Source: Dehalobacter restrictus DSM 9455 | GTDB lineage: Bacteria > Bacillota > Desulfitobacteriia > Desulfitobacteriales > Syntrophobotulaceae | Assembly: GCF_000512895.1 (NCBI RefSeq) | Contig: NZ_CP007033.1 | Span: 2,095,001-2,159,000 of the forward strand | Reading direction: 5' to 3' | Length of the DNA: 64,000 nucleotides | Part shown: one piece after another, positions 18,568-27,913 of the stretch | How the letters are laid out: each line of letters opens with the position of its first letter | Position numbering within the stretch: position 1 is the first letter of the stretch | Notes under the pieces: generated by a model | The model's input: only the letters and a program-made list of their open reading frames with translations | Databases searched by the model: none | Told to the model about the DNA's origin: nothing | Translations under genes and position numbers: made by a program

Positions 18568-20141
18568 ATGTCTTTATCTATTAATGATTTGTCGTCCGTG
18601 TTTAAGAAATTTGATATCTGCCTACCCACGGATCTGAATGCAAGTTTTGAGGCTGTTACCCTGTTGGCTGACAAACAAAATACAATTGAGGAAGATATTC
18701 TTTATGTCGCTACATTGGACAGCCTAAATGGTTTGAGGCATCAACCCTTCCAGGCCAATCTACTCCTTATTTTCAGCCCGCTGGAGTCTTTTGACATATC
18801 TGGCTTTTGCCAACATAACATCACCGTGGTGACCACCGATATCAGCTGCGTTGAAGCATACGCTATGGTAAAGAAAGCCTTGAAGGATCGCAAAGACTTC
18901 GAAGAAAAATATCTGATGATCTTGTCCATTCTAACGATGGAACTGAACTATCAGCAAATTGCCAATAAACTCTTTCAAATCTTAAACCATCCTATCGCGT
19001 TTACTGATATATCCTTTAAAACACTTGGCTTCACCGACTGTGTCGAGATCAATGATTATGTCTGGCAACATTACACAACTCAGGAATACGAGCCGGTTGC
19101 TTACCTGAATATTGTGAAAGACGCCGGGCTGCAATCGGTCTTTGATAGCGAAGACCCGGTCTTAAATACCGAGCCCCTCAAACTCCCTCACCGCAGGCTG
19201 GGGTGTAAAATAGGCAACGGCGTCAACATGCTGGGCTGGGTGACTCTCATTGAATACTTTCAGGAATTTACCCCTTATGACTTCCAGCTTTTAAAATTGG
19301 TTTCCCAAGTGCTCCTGACGGAATTCAAAAAAGACTCCAACTACAACTATTCAAGGGGGCAAGTTTTTGAATATCTCATTATCGATTTATTGAACGGAAC
19401 AATCAAGAAACCTTCTATTCTGCAAAATCGGATCCAGCAGTTGGACTTTACCATTCAGGAACATAAACACGTTCTGGTTATCAATTTGAAGTCAAAACAT
19501 CGTGATTCCCTGGTATTAATTCGTAAGGACCTTGAATCAATCCTCTATGGGAGTAAGACATTGATCTACGGCGATAATTTAATTCTCATTCAAAACAAAA
19601 AAACCAAAACCCGTTTACCGATATTGAAAAAACACTTTTAGAGCAATATATTGAGTCAAATCATCTACTATGCGGTATAAGTCAAGAATTTAGTGATTTG
19701 GCAAACATCCGCCAATATTATGGGCAAGCGCTTAAAACCGTCGATATTGCCTTGAAACTTGATATCGGTAAAAGTCTGTTATTTTATGACGATGTCATGC
19801 ACTATCACATGATCGATGAACTCCAGAAAAATTTGGAAGTGAACAATTTTTTTGACCCGCTCGTAAGAAAATTGATTTTATTCGACAATAATTATAAAAC
19901 GAGCTTTACCTATAGCTTATATACATTTCTAAATAATGAAAGTGATTATGTTGAGGCTGCGCGAATTCTGCAAATCCATAAGAACACTATGGTTTATCGG
20001 ATTAAACGAGTAAAAGAAATCCTAAATACCGACCTGAACAATAATAATGCCATCCATCACATGATGCTGACCTTTGATTTATTAAAATATTTGCATGGTG
20101 AAAATTTTTGGGAACATATCAATGCCATTTCTGTACAATAG
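18568..20141 (+). pseudogene. PucR/CdaR-type transcriptional regulator, frameshifted
   Basis: The N-terminal part (to 19641) carries a PucR-like N-domain and a GGDEF-like middle region (FEYLIIDLLNG). The C-terminal part, read one frame over from about 19605 to 20141, has the PucR C-terminal HTH (EAARILQIHKNTMVYRIKRVKEIL). A run of seven A in AACAAAAAAACC near 19595 marks the break: one additional A gives one continuous protein of about 524 residues. GGAGG lies 8 bases before ATG 18568. It probably regulates the adjacent O-demethylation cluster. The lesion could be a sequencing error. Confidence 0.8.
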
Positions 20142-20289
20142 CTGTAGCCTTCAAAAATATCATCTGGCTCAAAATTGACTAAACCGTAAATCGGTATACT
20201 TTGATCTTTACAGGCAAGTTCTATTTACAATATTTTCAATCTGTGAGAACATGAGTTAATTCTTATATATTCTTACGGAGGTTGGTTTC

Positions 20290-20593
20290 TTGATTGATTT
20301 TTATGCTCTTGGTTTGTATCTCAGAAACTGGATCCAAATAATTACTTGCTTTTTCCGCACGAGATTAATATCTAATCTTGCCAAAGACATGGAGATTCTT
20401 ATCCAAGCTCCTGCCTGGTTGGCAATCAGCTTTGTTCCTCGTTAAGCCGGAAACGGTAATTGGCTGGCATCGGAAGTCCTTCAAGCTTTTCTGGAGACGG
20501 AAGTCCCGAAAATCCGGCAGACCTAAGATCTCTCCCGCAACTATAGCCCTAATCAAAAGAATTCATCGGGAAAACCCTTCACATGAAAGATGA
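20290..20593 (+). pseudogene. Transposase remnant (integrase-core type), N-terminal part
   Basis: The fragment encodes ALFLVKPETVIGWHRKSFK followed by the basic linker RRKSRKSGRPKIS, the DNA-binding region of rve-type transposases. It ends abruptly where the unrelated IS3-type tail begins. Confidence 0.6.
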
Positions 20594-20777
20594 AATAGAC
20601 ATTTCTCAGTGCACAACGTTTGAAGAAATCCACCAAGCGATCAGCGACTGGACTGATTATTACAATATCGAGCGATACCAATGGGATTTGGCAAGATTAG
20701 CTCCACGGGAGTATTACAAGTACCTCGTTACAGGAGAATACCCTTTAACAATACCAAAAGCAAAAGGTAAAAATTGA
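20583..20777 (+). pseudogene. IS3-family transposase, C-terminal remnant
   Basis: The segment HMKDEID, then TFEEIHQAISDWTDYYN and ERYQWDLARLAPREYYKYL is the end of an IS3/IS150 OrfB, including the last part of the DDE domain. The rest of the element is gone; it abuts the fragment above and looks like a deletion junction of two insertion sequences. Confidence 0.65.
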
Positions 20778-21175
20778 AAGTAGGTGGGGCTCTGCCCCAC
20801 ACCCCGAGGTTTTTCGCTTTGGTTTCCAGGGAGGCAGTGCTTACCTTCAAAAAAAAGAAGCGGTGCTAATACGCATCGCCTCCCTTGTAAACCCACACGG
20901 GCGCTCGGGTCGCTCCTCAGCGTTGCCCTATCCTCCCTTGTGGTAAAGCACGGTTAGTATAACATAAATACCTATTTGATTGGAACGTTAAAAACCCAAA
21001 TTGTCCTTGACATGGGGTACACATTAAACATTCTGTATGCCTTGTTTCGATGATTCGGATTAATATTTTGAATTGAAGAATGCCTTTAGCTTCTTAACTC
21101 AGTCTTTCATTGTCATAGGGATTTTTCTTTCAGTCTGGCGTTCTGCACAATCAAATCAAATGCAATGTATCTGTA
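20778..21175. other. Intergenic region, nothing recognised
   Basis: About 400 bases following the transposase scraps. The first half is GC-rich and repetitive-looking (GGGGCTCTGCCCCACACCCC), probably the end of the old element. I see no gene. Confidence 0.4.
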
Positions 21176-22036
21176 TTATCTCTTGCCCGATCCACCGCAG
21201 GAAGGACAGATCACTTGCCCGCTGCCACCGCATCTTGAGCAAAACACAGTTCTTTGCGTCTGCTTATATTGTTTTGAAACGGGGTCATATGCCTGCTGAT
21301 ATTCAATTTTACTTCCTGTGCCGCTGCAATAGGTGCATATACTTCGCCCCGATCCGTTGCAAGTACCGCAGTTTGAGCTGCCGGTCGAGCCTCCCGAACT
21401 CCCCTGGCCGTTGCCGGCGGAAACAACGCCCGAAGTTCCGGCGCTTGGAACGCTTAGCCCTGCCGTACCGGAGGCAGCAAGGTCAATCGTTGTGTTTGTG
21501 TCTAAGGTGGCGGCACTGCGGTCACTGGAAAAATCAACAATGCCATTGTCGAATATAGACAGAAACAAGAAGCTCGGTACATAAAGACAACCGTCGATAC
21601 AAACAGCAGTCTCCGTTCCTACTGCCTTAATGCTTTTTCGTCCATAGGTCATTTCCGCAACGCCAGCCGTTACCTTGAGTACGCTGCCATTAATCTTGGT
21701 GGTCAGTGCGCTTTTATCTTCGCTGCAAAAGCACGCTATCTCTATATGGGCCAGCACATCTTCTAATGGGTAATACCCACATTTAGGACTGTCCGGATAG
21801 GTAAACGGCAAATTATCCGTTGACACCTCGTTGCCGTTTATCACTAAACGGTAGCGCGTTCTGCTCTCGTCATCCTCAAAGGGAAACGTTTGCTCCTGCT
21901 CGTTTTCCAGCGCTGCATTTTCTCCAGTAGTTGTTTGCTCAGGTGATGACTCAACGGGGTTTTGGTTTTGATTACAAGCGCTTAGTGTGACACAAAGCAT
22001 TGCAGCCAAGATTAACGCCAAAAATCTACGTTTCAT
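21176..22036 (-). CDS. Lipoprotein with a DnaJ-type zinc-finger tail
   Basis: A secreted lipoprotein of about 286 residues. The signal peptide MKRRFLALILAAMLCVTLSAC ends in a lipobox (LSAC). A middle domain (LVINGNEVSTDNLPF, YYPLEDVLA) resembles copper-amine-oxidase N-terminal-like stalk domains. A Ser/Gly linker leads to four CxxC modules of DnaJ type: CGTCNGSG, CTYCSGTG, CSRCGGSG, CPSCGGSG. DnaJ zinc modules on an exported lipoprotein are unusual. The start follows AAAGG; an alternative ATG lies two codons earlier. It is the last gene of the minus-strand island. Confidence 0.75.
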   Translation of the reverse strand: MKRRFLALILAAMLCVTLSACNQNQNPVESSPEQTTTGENAALENEQEQTFPFEDDESRTRYRLVINGNEVSTDNLPFTYPDSPKCGYYPLEDVLAHIEIACFCSEDKSALTTKINGSVLKVTAGVAEMTYGRKSIKAVGTETAVCIDGCLYVPSFLFLSIFDNGIVDFSSDRSAATLDTNTTIDLAASGTAGLSVPSAGTSGVVSAGNGQGSSGGSTGSSNCGTCNGSGRSICTYCSGTGSKIEYQQAYDPVSKQYKQTQRTVFCSRCGGSGQVICPSCGGSGKR

Positions 22037-22090
22037 ATTCATCACACCTTTCTAATTTTTTTGTTTTCCTTGTTCTCCTTGACATCAAAT

Positions 22091-23635
22091 TTACCCTCCT
22101 TTGGACAAGTTACTCTCCTTCAAGCGTATTAACACATCCTGCAGAATAGCCGTTACTCCGCTCCGGTTGCCGATGAATCCTTCGCCCTGCGCCCACAGAG
22201 AATCAAAGTGAGCTTGAAACTCCCGCACAAGCAAAAGTTGGTCAGAGTGGATCATCACCGGCTCTGGCCCGCTCCAATGATTTATCGCCACATGATGATT
22301 TTGCTTAAGCTGCCAGCAGTTGTTGGCATGAAGCAGGGTAATGTCATCGAGAATCAATAAATTGAAATTCGGAACGCAATTGAGGTAGTGGACATAGCCG
22401 CTTAAAATAGCGGCACAGCCCTCGGCGTCCAAGATTACAAAGCCCTTGTTCATAAAATACAGTCCCGGCATCCGACAAAAGCCGTCCTGCGCAATTTTGT
22501 TCAGTCTTGCCAGGGAAAGTATCTCACGGAACACCGCACCACCTTTCAGCGTTTCGTCCATACCGGACTTGAAGCGGATAAACTCCGCACTACGCCACGA
22601 AAGTTCTTCCTCGTTGTGCCCCTGGGTTCCCAAAAAGCGATCGTAGGCATACGGGGTCATATACATAGGGTTAATATTATCTTTGACCACATCAAGAGCG
22701 CCGGGGGTGGCAAACTCCGAATAGATGATTTCCAGGATGTTGCGGGAATAATCGTCGCCGTAAATATTCAGCACCGGTTGGGCGTAGCGAATCGTCTGCT
22801 CAAAGCTCTTTTGCGTTTCCTGGACAAAAGCCGCGTCACTAATGATCATTGCCACGGACGGAGCTGCATTTTTCGGTGTTTCGGTAATCAGCACCGCGTA
22901 TTTTTCGGGAATGATAAGGTGCATCTGATTGGTGACGGTCTGCGTCAGGCCATGCACCACCGACAGCCGGATATGCCCCGAAACCAGCGATTGCATATAG
23001 GTGTCGATCAGACGGGACATCGCCTGCGTATTGCCCGAAATGCAGACTAACAGCCGGATGCGCAGTTTGCTCTTGGCAATCATGTGCAGGAGCAGTCGGG
23101 ACACGTCTTCGCTGACCACAGTGGCGATCTCGTCATTAGAGAGAAAAATATCCACACCGCTTTCATCAGCCAGCTCCGCTAAAAGCGGCTCCAGACCAAG
23201 GGCAATATCCAAATACCCGATTTTGACCAAACTTTCGGAATCATTGACGGAGAATGTCCGCGTTTTTTTCAGTATGCTTTCTTTGGTGACCAAAGCAGAC
23301 GGTGAGCTTCCAAGATTGCGGCGGAGAGCTTCGCCGTCGCTTGCCAACCACATGATCAGGTTTTGCTTGGTACGATACACGGTGGAAATATCGGTGGGAA
23401 GCCCGTCTTTTTCAAACTGTGCTTTTAGCCATTCGATGTCATAGACGCGCTGGCTGCGTGCCAGTATGTATTCGGCAAGCGCATCCATTGGTACGCTTGA
23501 CGCCTTAAGCAGGCGCTGCCCGTTCAGCCACCGGCTGACTAGAGAGGGGTCAACCATGAGCGCCTTGGCCAGTTCATTATTGGAAATGCCGAAATAGTCC
23601 ATCATTAATTTTAGTTTTTCGGTAGGTTGCATCAT
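22091..23635 (-). CDS. XRE-type regulator with large unidentified domain
   Basis: A 514-residue protein. Residues 1-45 form an HTH (FGISNNELAKALMVDPSLVSRWLNGQR). The remaining roughly 450 residues match no family I recognise and look globular and cytoplasmic, with mixed alpha/beta patterns such as LNIYGDDYSRNILEIIYSEF and FNLLILDDITLLHANNCWQ. It lies between two lipoprotein genes, all co-oriented. It is a candidate regulator of the island and might bind one of the shared operators; that is inference. Confidence 0.7.
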   Translation of the reverse strand: MMQPTEKLKLMMDYFGISNNELAKALMVDPSLVSRWLNGQRLLKASSVPMDALAEYILARSQRVYDIEWLKAQFEKDGLPTDISTVYRTKQNLIMWLASDGEALRRNLGSSPSALVTKESILKKTRTFSVNDSESLVKIGYLDIALGLEPLLAELADESGVDIFLSNDEIATVVSEDVSRLLLHMIAKSKLRIRLLVCISGNTQAMSRLIDTYMQSLVSGHIRLSVVHGLTQTVTNQMHLIIPEKYAVLITETPKNAAPSVAMIISDAAFVQETQKSFEQTIRYAQPVLNIYGDDYSRNILEIIYSEFATPGALDVVKDNINPMYMTPYAYDRFLGTQGHNEEELSWRSAEFIRFKSGMDETLKGGAVFREILSLARLNKIAQDGFCRMPGLYFMNKGFVILDAEGCAAILSGYVHYLNCVPNFNLLILDDITLLHANNCWQLKQNHHVAINHWSGPEPVMIHSDQLLLVREFQAHFDSLWAQGEGFIGNRSGVTAILQDVLIRLKESNLSKGG

Positions 23636-23713
23636 GGCTTCCCTCTTTCCTCAGCAAATGCCGTTGGCTACAGTCTTTTTTCTGCTTATCGGTTATTTTT
23701 TAGCGAGTATTGG

Positions 23714-24613
23714 TTAGCGATGATCATTTAGCGTTCCTGTTCCTGTAATCTTGGCAATGTCCCCACCAAAATAAGCATACAAGTCGATTGTCCCGTTATT
23801 TATCAGGGAACCGGTTTCGTTATATAAACTCCCGCCATCCTTGACGGAGATAAAGCCGTTGTTTGTCAGGGTGCCAAGATTTTTAAACTCCGAGCCTCTT
23901 TCAATAAGCAGTTGTCCACCATTATCCACGATATAATTACCGTTATTGTCGGCACTGCACATACCGGAACTGGCCGTTCCGCTGCTTCTTACTGTCACCG
24001 AGCCGTTGTTGATGAAACTGCAGATACCGCGATTAAAGGTACCCTTTACGATGATTGCCCCATCATTTGTAATAGAGCCTCCCACCGGAATGAATTCGTC
24101 GCTGATGGTGAGTGTAGTTCCTTTTTTGATATATATTGCCAGGTCATCTTCGCGTTCGTATTCGAGCTTGCTCGTAATTTCCATATCAGAGCCGACATTG
24201 ATCACCGTAATCTTTGTATCTGCCACCGCAGTCTGAAGTTCGGCAAAGCTGGACACAATGATCTCACCGGAATCCTGTGAGACAGGTTCCGGTGACTTCG
24301 TGGGTTCCGGCGTTGTTGCTTTAGGCGTTGCGGCCTTCGGCGTTGTAGCTTTTGGCGTTACAGCTTTCTGAGGTGTCACGGTTTCGATTGGTTTTGTGGC
24401 TTTAGAATCACCTGAAACAGGTTCCTGAGTCTTGTTCGTTTCCGACGTTACGACTTTCTCGACCGTTCCTTCGGCTTTTTGCGGATTTTCGGTTTCCGTT
24501 GAAGCAGGATTCTCCGTAGCAGCGGGATTTTCCGTATTGGATGCCTTCCCGCAGCCGGTGAACAATATGGTCATTAGGCAAACCAATACTAAGATTAAAA
24601 TTGTCTTTTTCAT
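23714..24613 (-). CDS. Lipoprotein with TPKA repeats and a beta-helix-like C-terminus
   Basis: A protein of about 299 residues with signal MKKTILILVLVCLMTILFTGC (lipobox FTGC). A Thr/Pro/Lys/Ala-rich linker with repeats of the form TPKAATPKATTP spans about residues 75-110. The C-terminal region has recurrent Asn-Asn-Gly turns (ITNDGAIIVKG, FINNGSVTV, LTNNGFISV, LINNGTIDL), one rung each, as in right-handed beta-helix/adhesin folds. GGAGG lies 7 bases before the chosen ATG. The gene starts just below the shared promoter module at 24651-24711. Confidence 0.72.
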   Translation of the reverse strand: MKKTILILVLVCLMTILFTGCGKASNTENPAATENPASTETENPQKAEGTVEKVVTSETNKTQEPVSGDSKATKPIETVTPQKAVTPKATTPKAATPKATTPEPTKSPEPVSQDSGEIIVSSFAELQTAVADTKITVINVGSDMEITSKLEYEREDDLAIYIKKGTTLTISDEFIPVGGSITNDGAIIVKGTFNRGICSFINNGSVTVRSSGTASSGMCSADNNGNYIVDNGGQLLIERGSEFKNLGTLTNNGFISVKDGGSLYNETGSLINNGTIDLYAYFGGDIAKITGTGTLNDHR

Positions 24614-24650
24614 GATCATTCCTCCAAAATTTTATTTATTTTTGTCAACC

Positions 24651-24711
24651 TGTCATTGACAAATCCATCATATCAAGCGATAAACGGGAAAAGGTGTGCT
24701 GGCTGCACACC
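24651..24711 (-). promoter_or_regulatory. Shared promoter-operator module, copy 1
   Basis: Reading on the minus strand: palindrome GGTGTGC-N5-GCACACC (24693-24711), then at fixed distance a -10 TATGAT (24667-24672) with ACCTTT 17 bases upstream as a poor -35, then 4 bases later TTGTCAATGACA (24651-24662), a perfect 11-base palindrome at its core. Copy 2 at 33772-33833 has the same elements at the same spacings. It drives the lipoprotein/XRE/lipoprotein operon. Confidence 0.7.
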
Positions 24712-24723
24712 TTTTCCCGTTTA
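24681..24723. terminator. Long hairpin terminator overlapping the operator
   Basis: A perfect 19-bp stem TAAACGGGAAAAGGTGTGC with its complement and loop TGGCT. It is followed by TTTTTG on the plus side; on the minus side the core stem GGTGTGC/GCACACC is followed by TTTT. It ends transcription of the upstream gene (24776-25399) while containing the GGTGTGC operator. Confidence 0.65.
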
Positions 24724-24775
24724 TTTTTGAAAGACTTCTCCAGTTCGTCAAAACCGTCCAAAGACGTAAGAGCAA

Positions 24776-25399
24776 CTACGTGATTTCCGAGAGTTTACCA
24801 ATGATATATTTTGTTTTCAAGGTTTCATTTTCATTTCTACGGCATTCTTTTTGCTTACAGAGTGCCAAAATAAACACAAAGCCTGTCAGTCCGAAAAGTG
24901 CCAGCAAAATACTGATCAGGTACAGACTGCTTTCATGGAAAATGCGAACCACGCTAACCGAAAGAACAATATAGAATACGACCATAGCGGAAATCAGTCC
25001 CACGCCCCACGGGAGAATGTTCATGAGCCCCATAATATAAGCTGTGACCAAGAGTCCTGCTGATAATACGGCAACAATCCAATGTTTCAGGTAGGAGGCC
25101 GTAGGGATTTCACCGACACAGCCATCACAAAGGGCGGCTCTGACACTGCCTTTTTTCCTGAAATGCGTCCTGTCTGCCAAGGTGGAATGTTCATATACCT
25201 TATGCGTTTGCAGACCATACTTCTCAATTACGCGGCTGTCCGGAGAATATACAATCTCGCGGCGGGTATAGATATCATATTTGTCTATATCGTCACACCA
25301 GCATTCCTTTTCTTCACCACACTTTCCGCAGCGTGTGAATTCCCGATGCAGTGTTTTCTTCTTGAGCATATCACTTTCCATTTGTTTCGTTTGTTTCAT
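24776..25399 (-). CDS. Membrane protein with zinc-binding cysteine pairs
   Basis: A 207-residue protein. A cytoplasmic N-terminal half has cysteine motifs CGKCGEEKECWC (about residues 23-34) and CDGC (about 92-95), likely one zinc site each or together. The C-terminal half has three to four hydrophobic helices (HWIVAVLSAGLLVTAYIMG, VGLISAMVVFYIVLSVSVV, SLYLISILLALFGLTGFVF). No family recognised. It is the last gene of the central operon and ends before a strong hairpin. GGAGG precedes the ATG. Confidence 0.72.
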   Translation of the reverse strand: MKQTKQMESDMLKKKTLHREFTRCGKCGEEKECWCDDIDKYDIYTRREIVYSPDSRVIEKYGLQTHKVYEHSTLADRTHFRKKGSVRAALCDGCVGEIPTASYLKHWIVAVLSAGLLVTAYIMGLMNILPWGVGLISAMVVFYIVLSVSVVRIFHESSLYLISILLALFGLTGFVFILALCKQKECRRNENETLKTKYIIGKLSEIT

Positions 25400-25548
25400 G
25401 TTTTACCTCCGTTCATTTGCACCATACGCATAATCCTGCCTACAGCCAGTCCAGCCATAGCTGTTTTGACATAGTTCAGCGCCCAATGCTTGATTGTATT
25501 CTCTGCTCAAGAATTGCGGTGTTCCTATTTCAAATAATATTGACATAT

Positions 25549-26694
25549 TTATGTATGAGGTTGTATCAAAGTAAGGTAACGATCACCATGATCGTCTTCA
25601 TCGCCGTGGTCGACATGCATTAAATACGTCCTGTGCTGTTGTGCCTGGGCCTGCTCTCTATATTCGTCAGGGAGATAAGGGCTTTTATACAGTTCATGGA
25701 GTAACGACATGGCCAGGATGTTTTCTTCGGTCACCTTCTCCCGGCAGGTATCCTGTGCTACAACGAAAGATTCCAGCAGTTCGATAAACTCTACGTTAAT
25801 TAAGGGGGCAAGCTGATCCACGCCGAGAGGATCTCCGTAATACACCGCACTTCCGCTGTGATTACTGATGATTTTACTGATCTCATAATATGGCGCATTG
25901 AACTTCCGGGGGCGCAGTTCGTCCAATTCCGATAGCGCCTCTCCACGAACCGCAGCGTTGGTTGACAACGCCTGCCTGATGCATTCCCGGATGCGGACGG
26001 AACAATCCTGTCGCGTACTTTTCTTTTTCTCAAAAAAATCGTCGTTTTCCTCCAGGTCAATCTCAGCTTGAGAGTGGGCGTCATAATCGTGCCTTTCGGC
26101 GAGTTCCTTTTGGTAGCACATGATCTCCCGCGAAGCATAATCAAAAGAACGATCATCCGCACTTATCTGGCGCAGCACGTCAATATTGCCAACTCTTCGC
26201 AAAAGGTCGGCCTTGAGAAGCAAAACCTTGCGGCGTTTTCTTTTGGTATAGCATTTGGGCAGCAGCTGATCCACTAAAGCTAAGCACCTGACGCGCAGCC
26301 TGGCGGCATTTTCTATGTCTTCCTCATCATCGCATACCCAGGCCGCGCACAAATAATTGCGGATACTGCCGGCGAGGTCTTTTCTTCGCTCTAAATACAG
26401 CGCGTATTTTTCAAAGGTAAGTGCGAGCTCCGGCAAAGTATCCGACCCTTTAGTCTCCGCATAGAGCTGCCTGAGTACCGTTTCCTTCAGGCGGGGCTTT
26501 TTCCGGATGTCAGCCGCCACATAGCCGCAATGGGGACATTCCTGGACCCAGACTTTCATCGTAGAGCGCAGCATCTCCGCGGGACGAAAATCCAGATCCG
26601 GCTCTCCGAACACGCTGTAGGAGCCAAGCTCTGTCTGCACACTCGCTTTCCCGCAGACGGCACAGACTACTTTTATTTCCATAAATGTGGACAT
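25549..26694 (-). CDS. DUF2225-like zinc-ribbon/TPR protein, paralogue A
   Basis: A 381-residue protein. The N-terminal zinc ribbon uses CAVCG (about residues 11-15) and CPHCGY (about 53-58), as in DUF2225 proteins, and is followed by a helical TPR-like region (ALTFEKYALYLERRKDLAGSIRNYLCAAWVCDD). The C-terminal 200 residues are helical and specific to this copy. It overlaps the 3' end of its paralogue by 22 bases, with GGAGGTG before ATG. I infer a protein-binding scaffold role. Confidence 0.72.
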   Translation of the reverse strand: MSTFMEIKVVCAVCGKASVQTELGSYSVFGEPDLDFRPAEMLRSTMKVWVQECPHCGYVAADIRKKPRLKETVLRQLYAETKGSDTLPELALTFEKYALYLERRKDLAGSIRNYLCAAWVCDDEEDIENAARLRVRCLALVDQLLPKCYTKRKRRKVLLLKADLLRRVGNIDVLRQISADDRSFDYASREIMCYQKELAERHDYDAHSQAEIDLEENDDFFEKKKSTRQDCSVRIRECIRQALSTNAAVRGEALSELDELRPRKFNAPYYEISKIISNHSGSAVYYGDPLGVDQLAPLINVEFIELLESFVVAQDTCREKVTEENILAMSLLHELYKSPYLPDEYREQAQAQQHRTYLMHVDHGDEDDHGDRYLTLIQPHT

Positions 26695-27356
26695 GGCGGC
26701 ACCTCCATTTTGGACAATAGCTTGGGATGTTCCTCAATACTGTGGGCTGCTTCGTCTGCCAGCAGCGCAAGCTCTTTTTCAAAAATCAGCTGCCAGCGGT
26801 CGCGCTCATCCAAGGCATCATCTTTCTCATTCATCTCTAGTACTGCTGCAAACCTGCCCATACGCCGTAACAGGTCGGCTTTCAACAACACATACCGGCA
26901 TCTTTGGCTTTTTAGCACAGAGCTGGCCAGATCATGCGCAAAATCGAGGGCAAAACGTCGCATGGTACGCGCGCGGGTGGCCTTCTTCATATCGTCATAG
27001 ACCCAGGCGGCATAGAGAAAATGATCGCAGGCATCGGGCGAATTCCCTTCATGCGAAAGGTAGCAGGCATATTTGGCAAAACGTGCCGCCAAGGGAGCAT
27101 CGGTCAGCTCGTCAAACGGTTGATAACACTGTTTAAGTTTAGCCGCAGTCTTATTTGCCGGCAAAGTGATGTTCCTTTCGATATATCCGCAGTTTGGGCA
27201 TTCTTGAAGCCAATACTGCATCGTATAGCGCAAGGACGGCGCCGGTCTGCCGTCCAAATCCGTCCCGCCATCGGTACTAGACGAGCCGAGTCCGGTTTGC
27301 CGGCTTTTTTCGCCGCAGACAGCGCAAGTAACTTCATACTCTGCTAGGGTACTCAT
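26673..27356 (-). CDS. DUF2225-like zinc-ribbon/TPR protein, paralogue B
   Basis: A 227-residue protein starting MSTLAEYEVTCAVCG. It has the same ribbon (CAVCG then CPNCGY) and helical repeat region as the next gene (ARFAKYACYLSHEGNSPDACDHFLYAAWVYDD), so the two arose by duplication. I took the ATG at 27356 because it overlaps the previous stop (ATGA) and is where homology to the paralogue begins; a longer frame upstream is spurious. Confidence 0.72.
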   Translation of the reverse strand: MSTLAEYEVTCAVCGEKSRQTGLGSSSTDGGTDLDGRPAPSLRYTMQYWLQECPNCGYIERNITLPANKTAAKLKQCYQPFDELTDAPLAARFAKYACYLSHEGNSPDACDHFLYAAWVYDDMKKATRARTMRRFALDFAHDLASSVLKSQRCRYVLLKADLLRRMGRFAAVLEMNEKDDALDERDRWQLIFEKELALLADEAAHSIEEHPKLLSKMEVPPCPHLWK

Positions 27357-27913
27357 TGTTGGCGCTCCTTTTCGTTTAAAGCAATAAATTCCAGCGCGGC
27401 TTGGTCGGTCAGCTTGTTCACTGTGTCTTGATGAACGTCGGAAATTTCCACCGCATAGGCGTGGCGAAAGCCGTCGCACTGCTTGGCTTGCTCTAAATAT
27501 CGTTCTTCGCCCGTTCGATAGAAAAGGTGAAGCCAGATATACTGCGCCTCCCAAAGCTCCGGACAGTCCTTAAAATTGGGGGTGTAGGGGTGGATGGCGA
27601 TATCCAGGAGCAGTCTTGCCAACAGCTCATAGCTTTCGGCGGAGTCCTTATTCTGTACGGCCTGTCTGGCCATACCCAGTGCCACGTCATACTTTTCAGC
27701 AGCATCAGCAAACAGGTCTCGGGCAGCATTACTTCTCGCCATCTCATTACATTCGCAGAACTCGAAGTGTTCACAGCCGTGACAATCCACGGAACCATAT
27801 TCAAAGCCGCAGGATAATGATCCTTCCCTTGGTGCTTCTTCCAGCTCCCGTGCCCTTTTTTCACTGCCTTCGGCCTCCGCAATCAATTCTTTCAACGAAC
27901 TATCAGGCATCAT
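27353..27913 (-). CDS. Hypothetical Cys-rich helical protein
   Basis: A 186-residue protein without a family I can name. It has a cysteine cluster CGFEYGSVDCHGCEHFEFCEC near residues 34-54, likely a metal site, then a helical TPR-like region (DLFADAAEKYDVALGMARQAV, ESYELLARLLLDIAI) similar in style to the DUF2225-like neighbours. Translation is coupled at both ends by ATGA overlaps. GGAGG lies 7 bases before the ATG. Confidence 0.65.
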   Translation of the reverse strand: MMPDSSLKELIAEAEGSEKRARELEEAPREGSLSCGFEYGSVDCHGCEHFEFCECNEMARSNAARDLFADAAEKYDVALGMARQAVQNKDSAESYELLARLLLDIAIHPYTPNFKDCPELWEAQYIWLHLFYRTGEERYLEQAKQCDGFRHAYAVEISDVHQDTVNKLTDQAALEFIALNEKERQQ

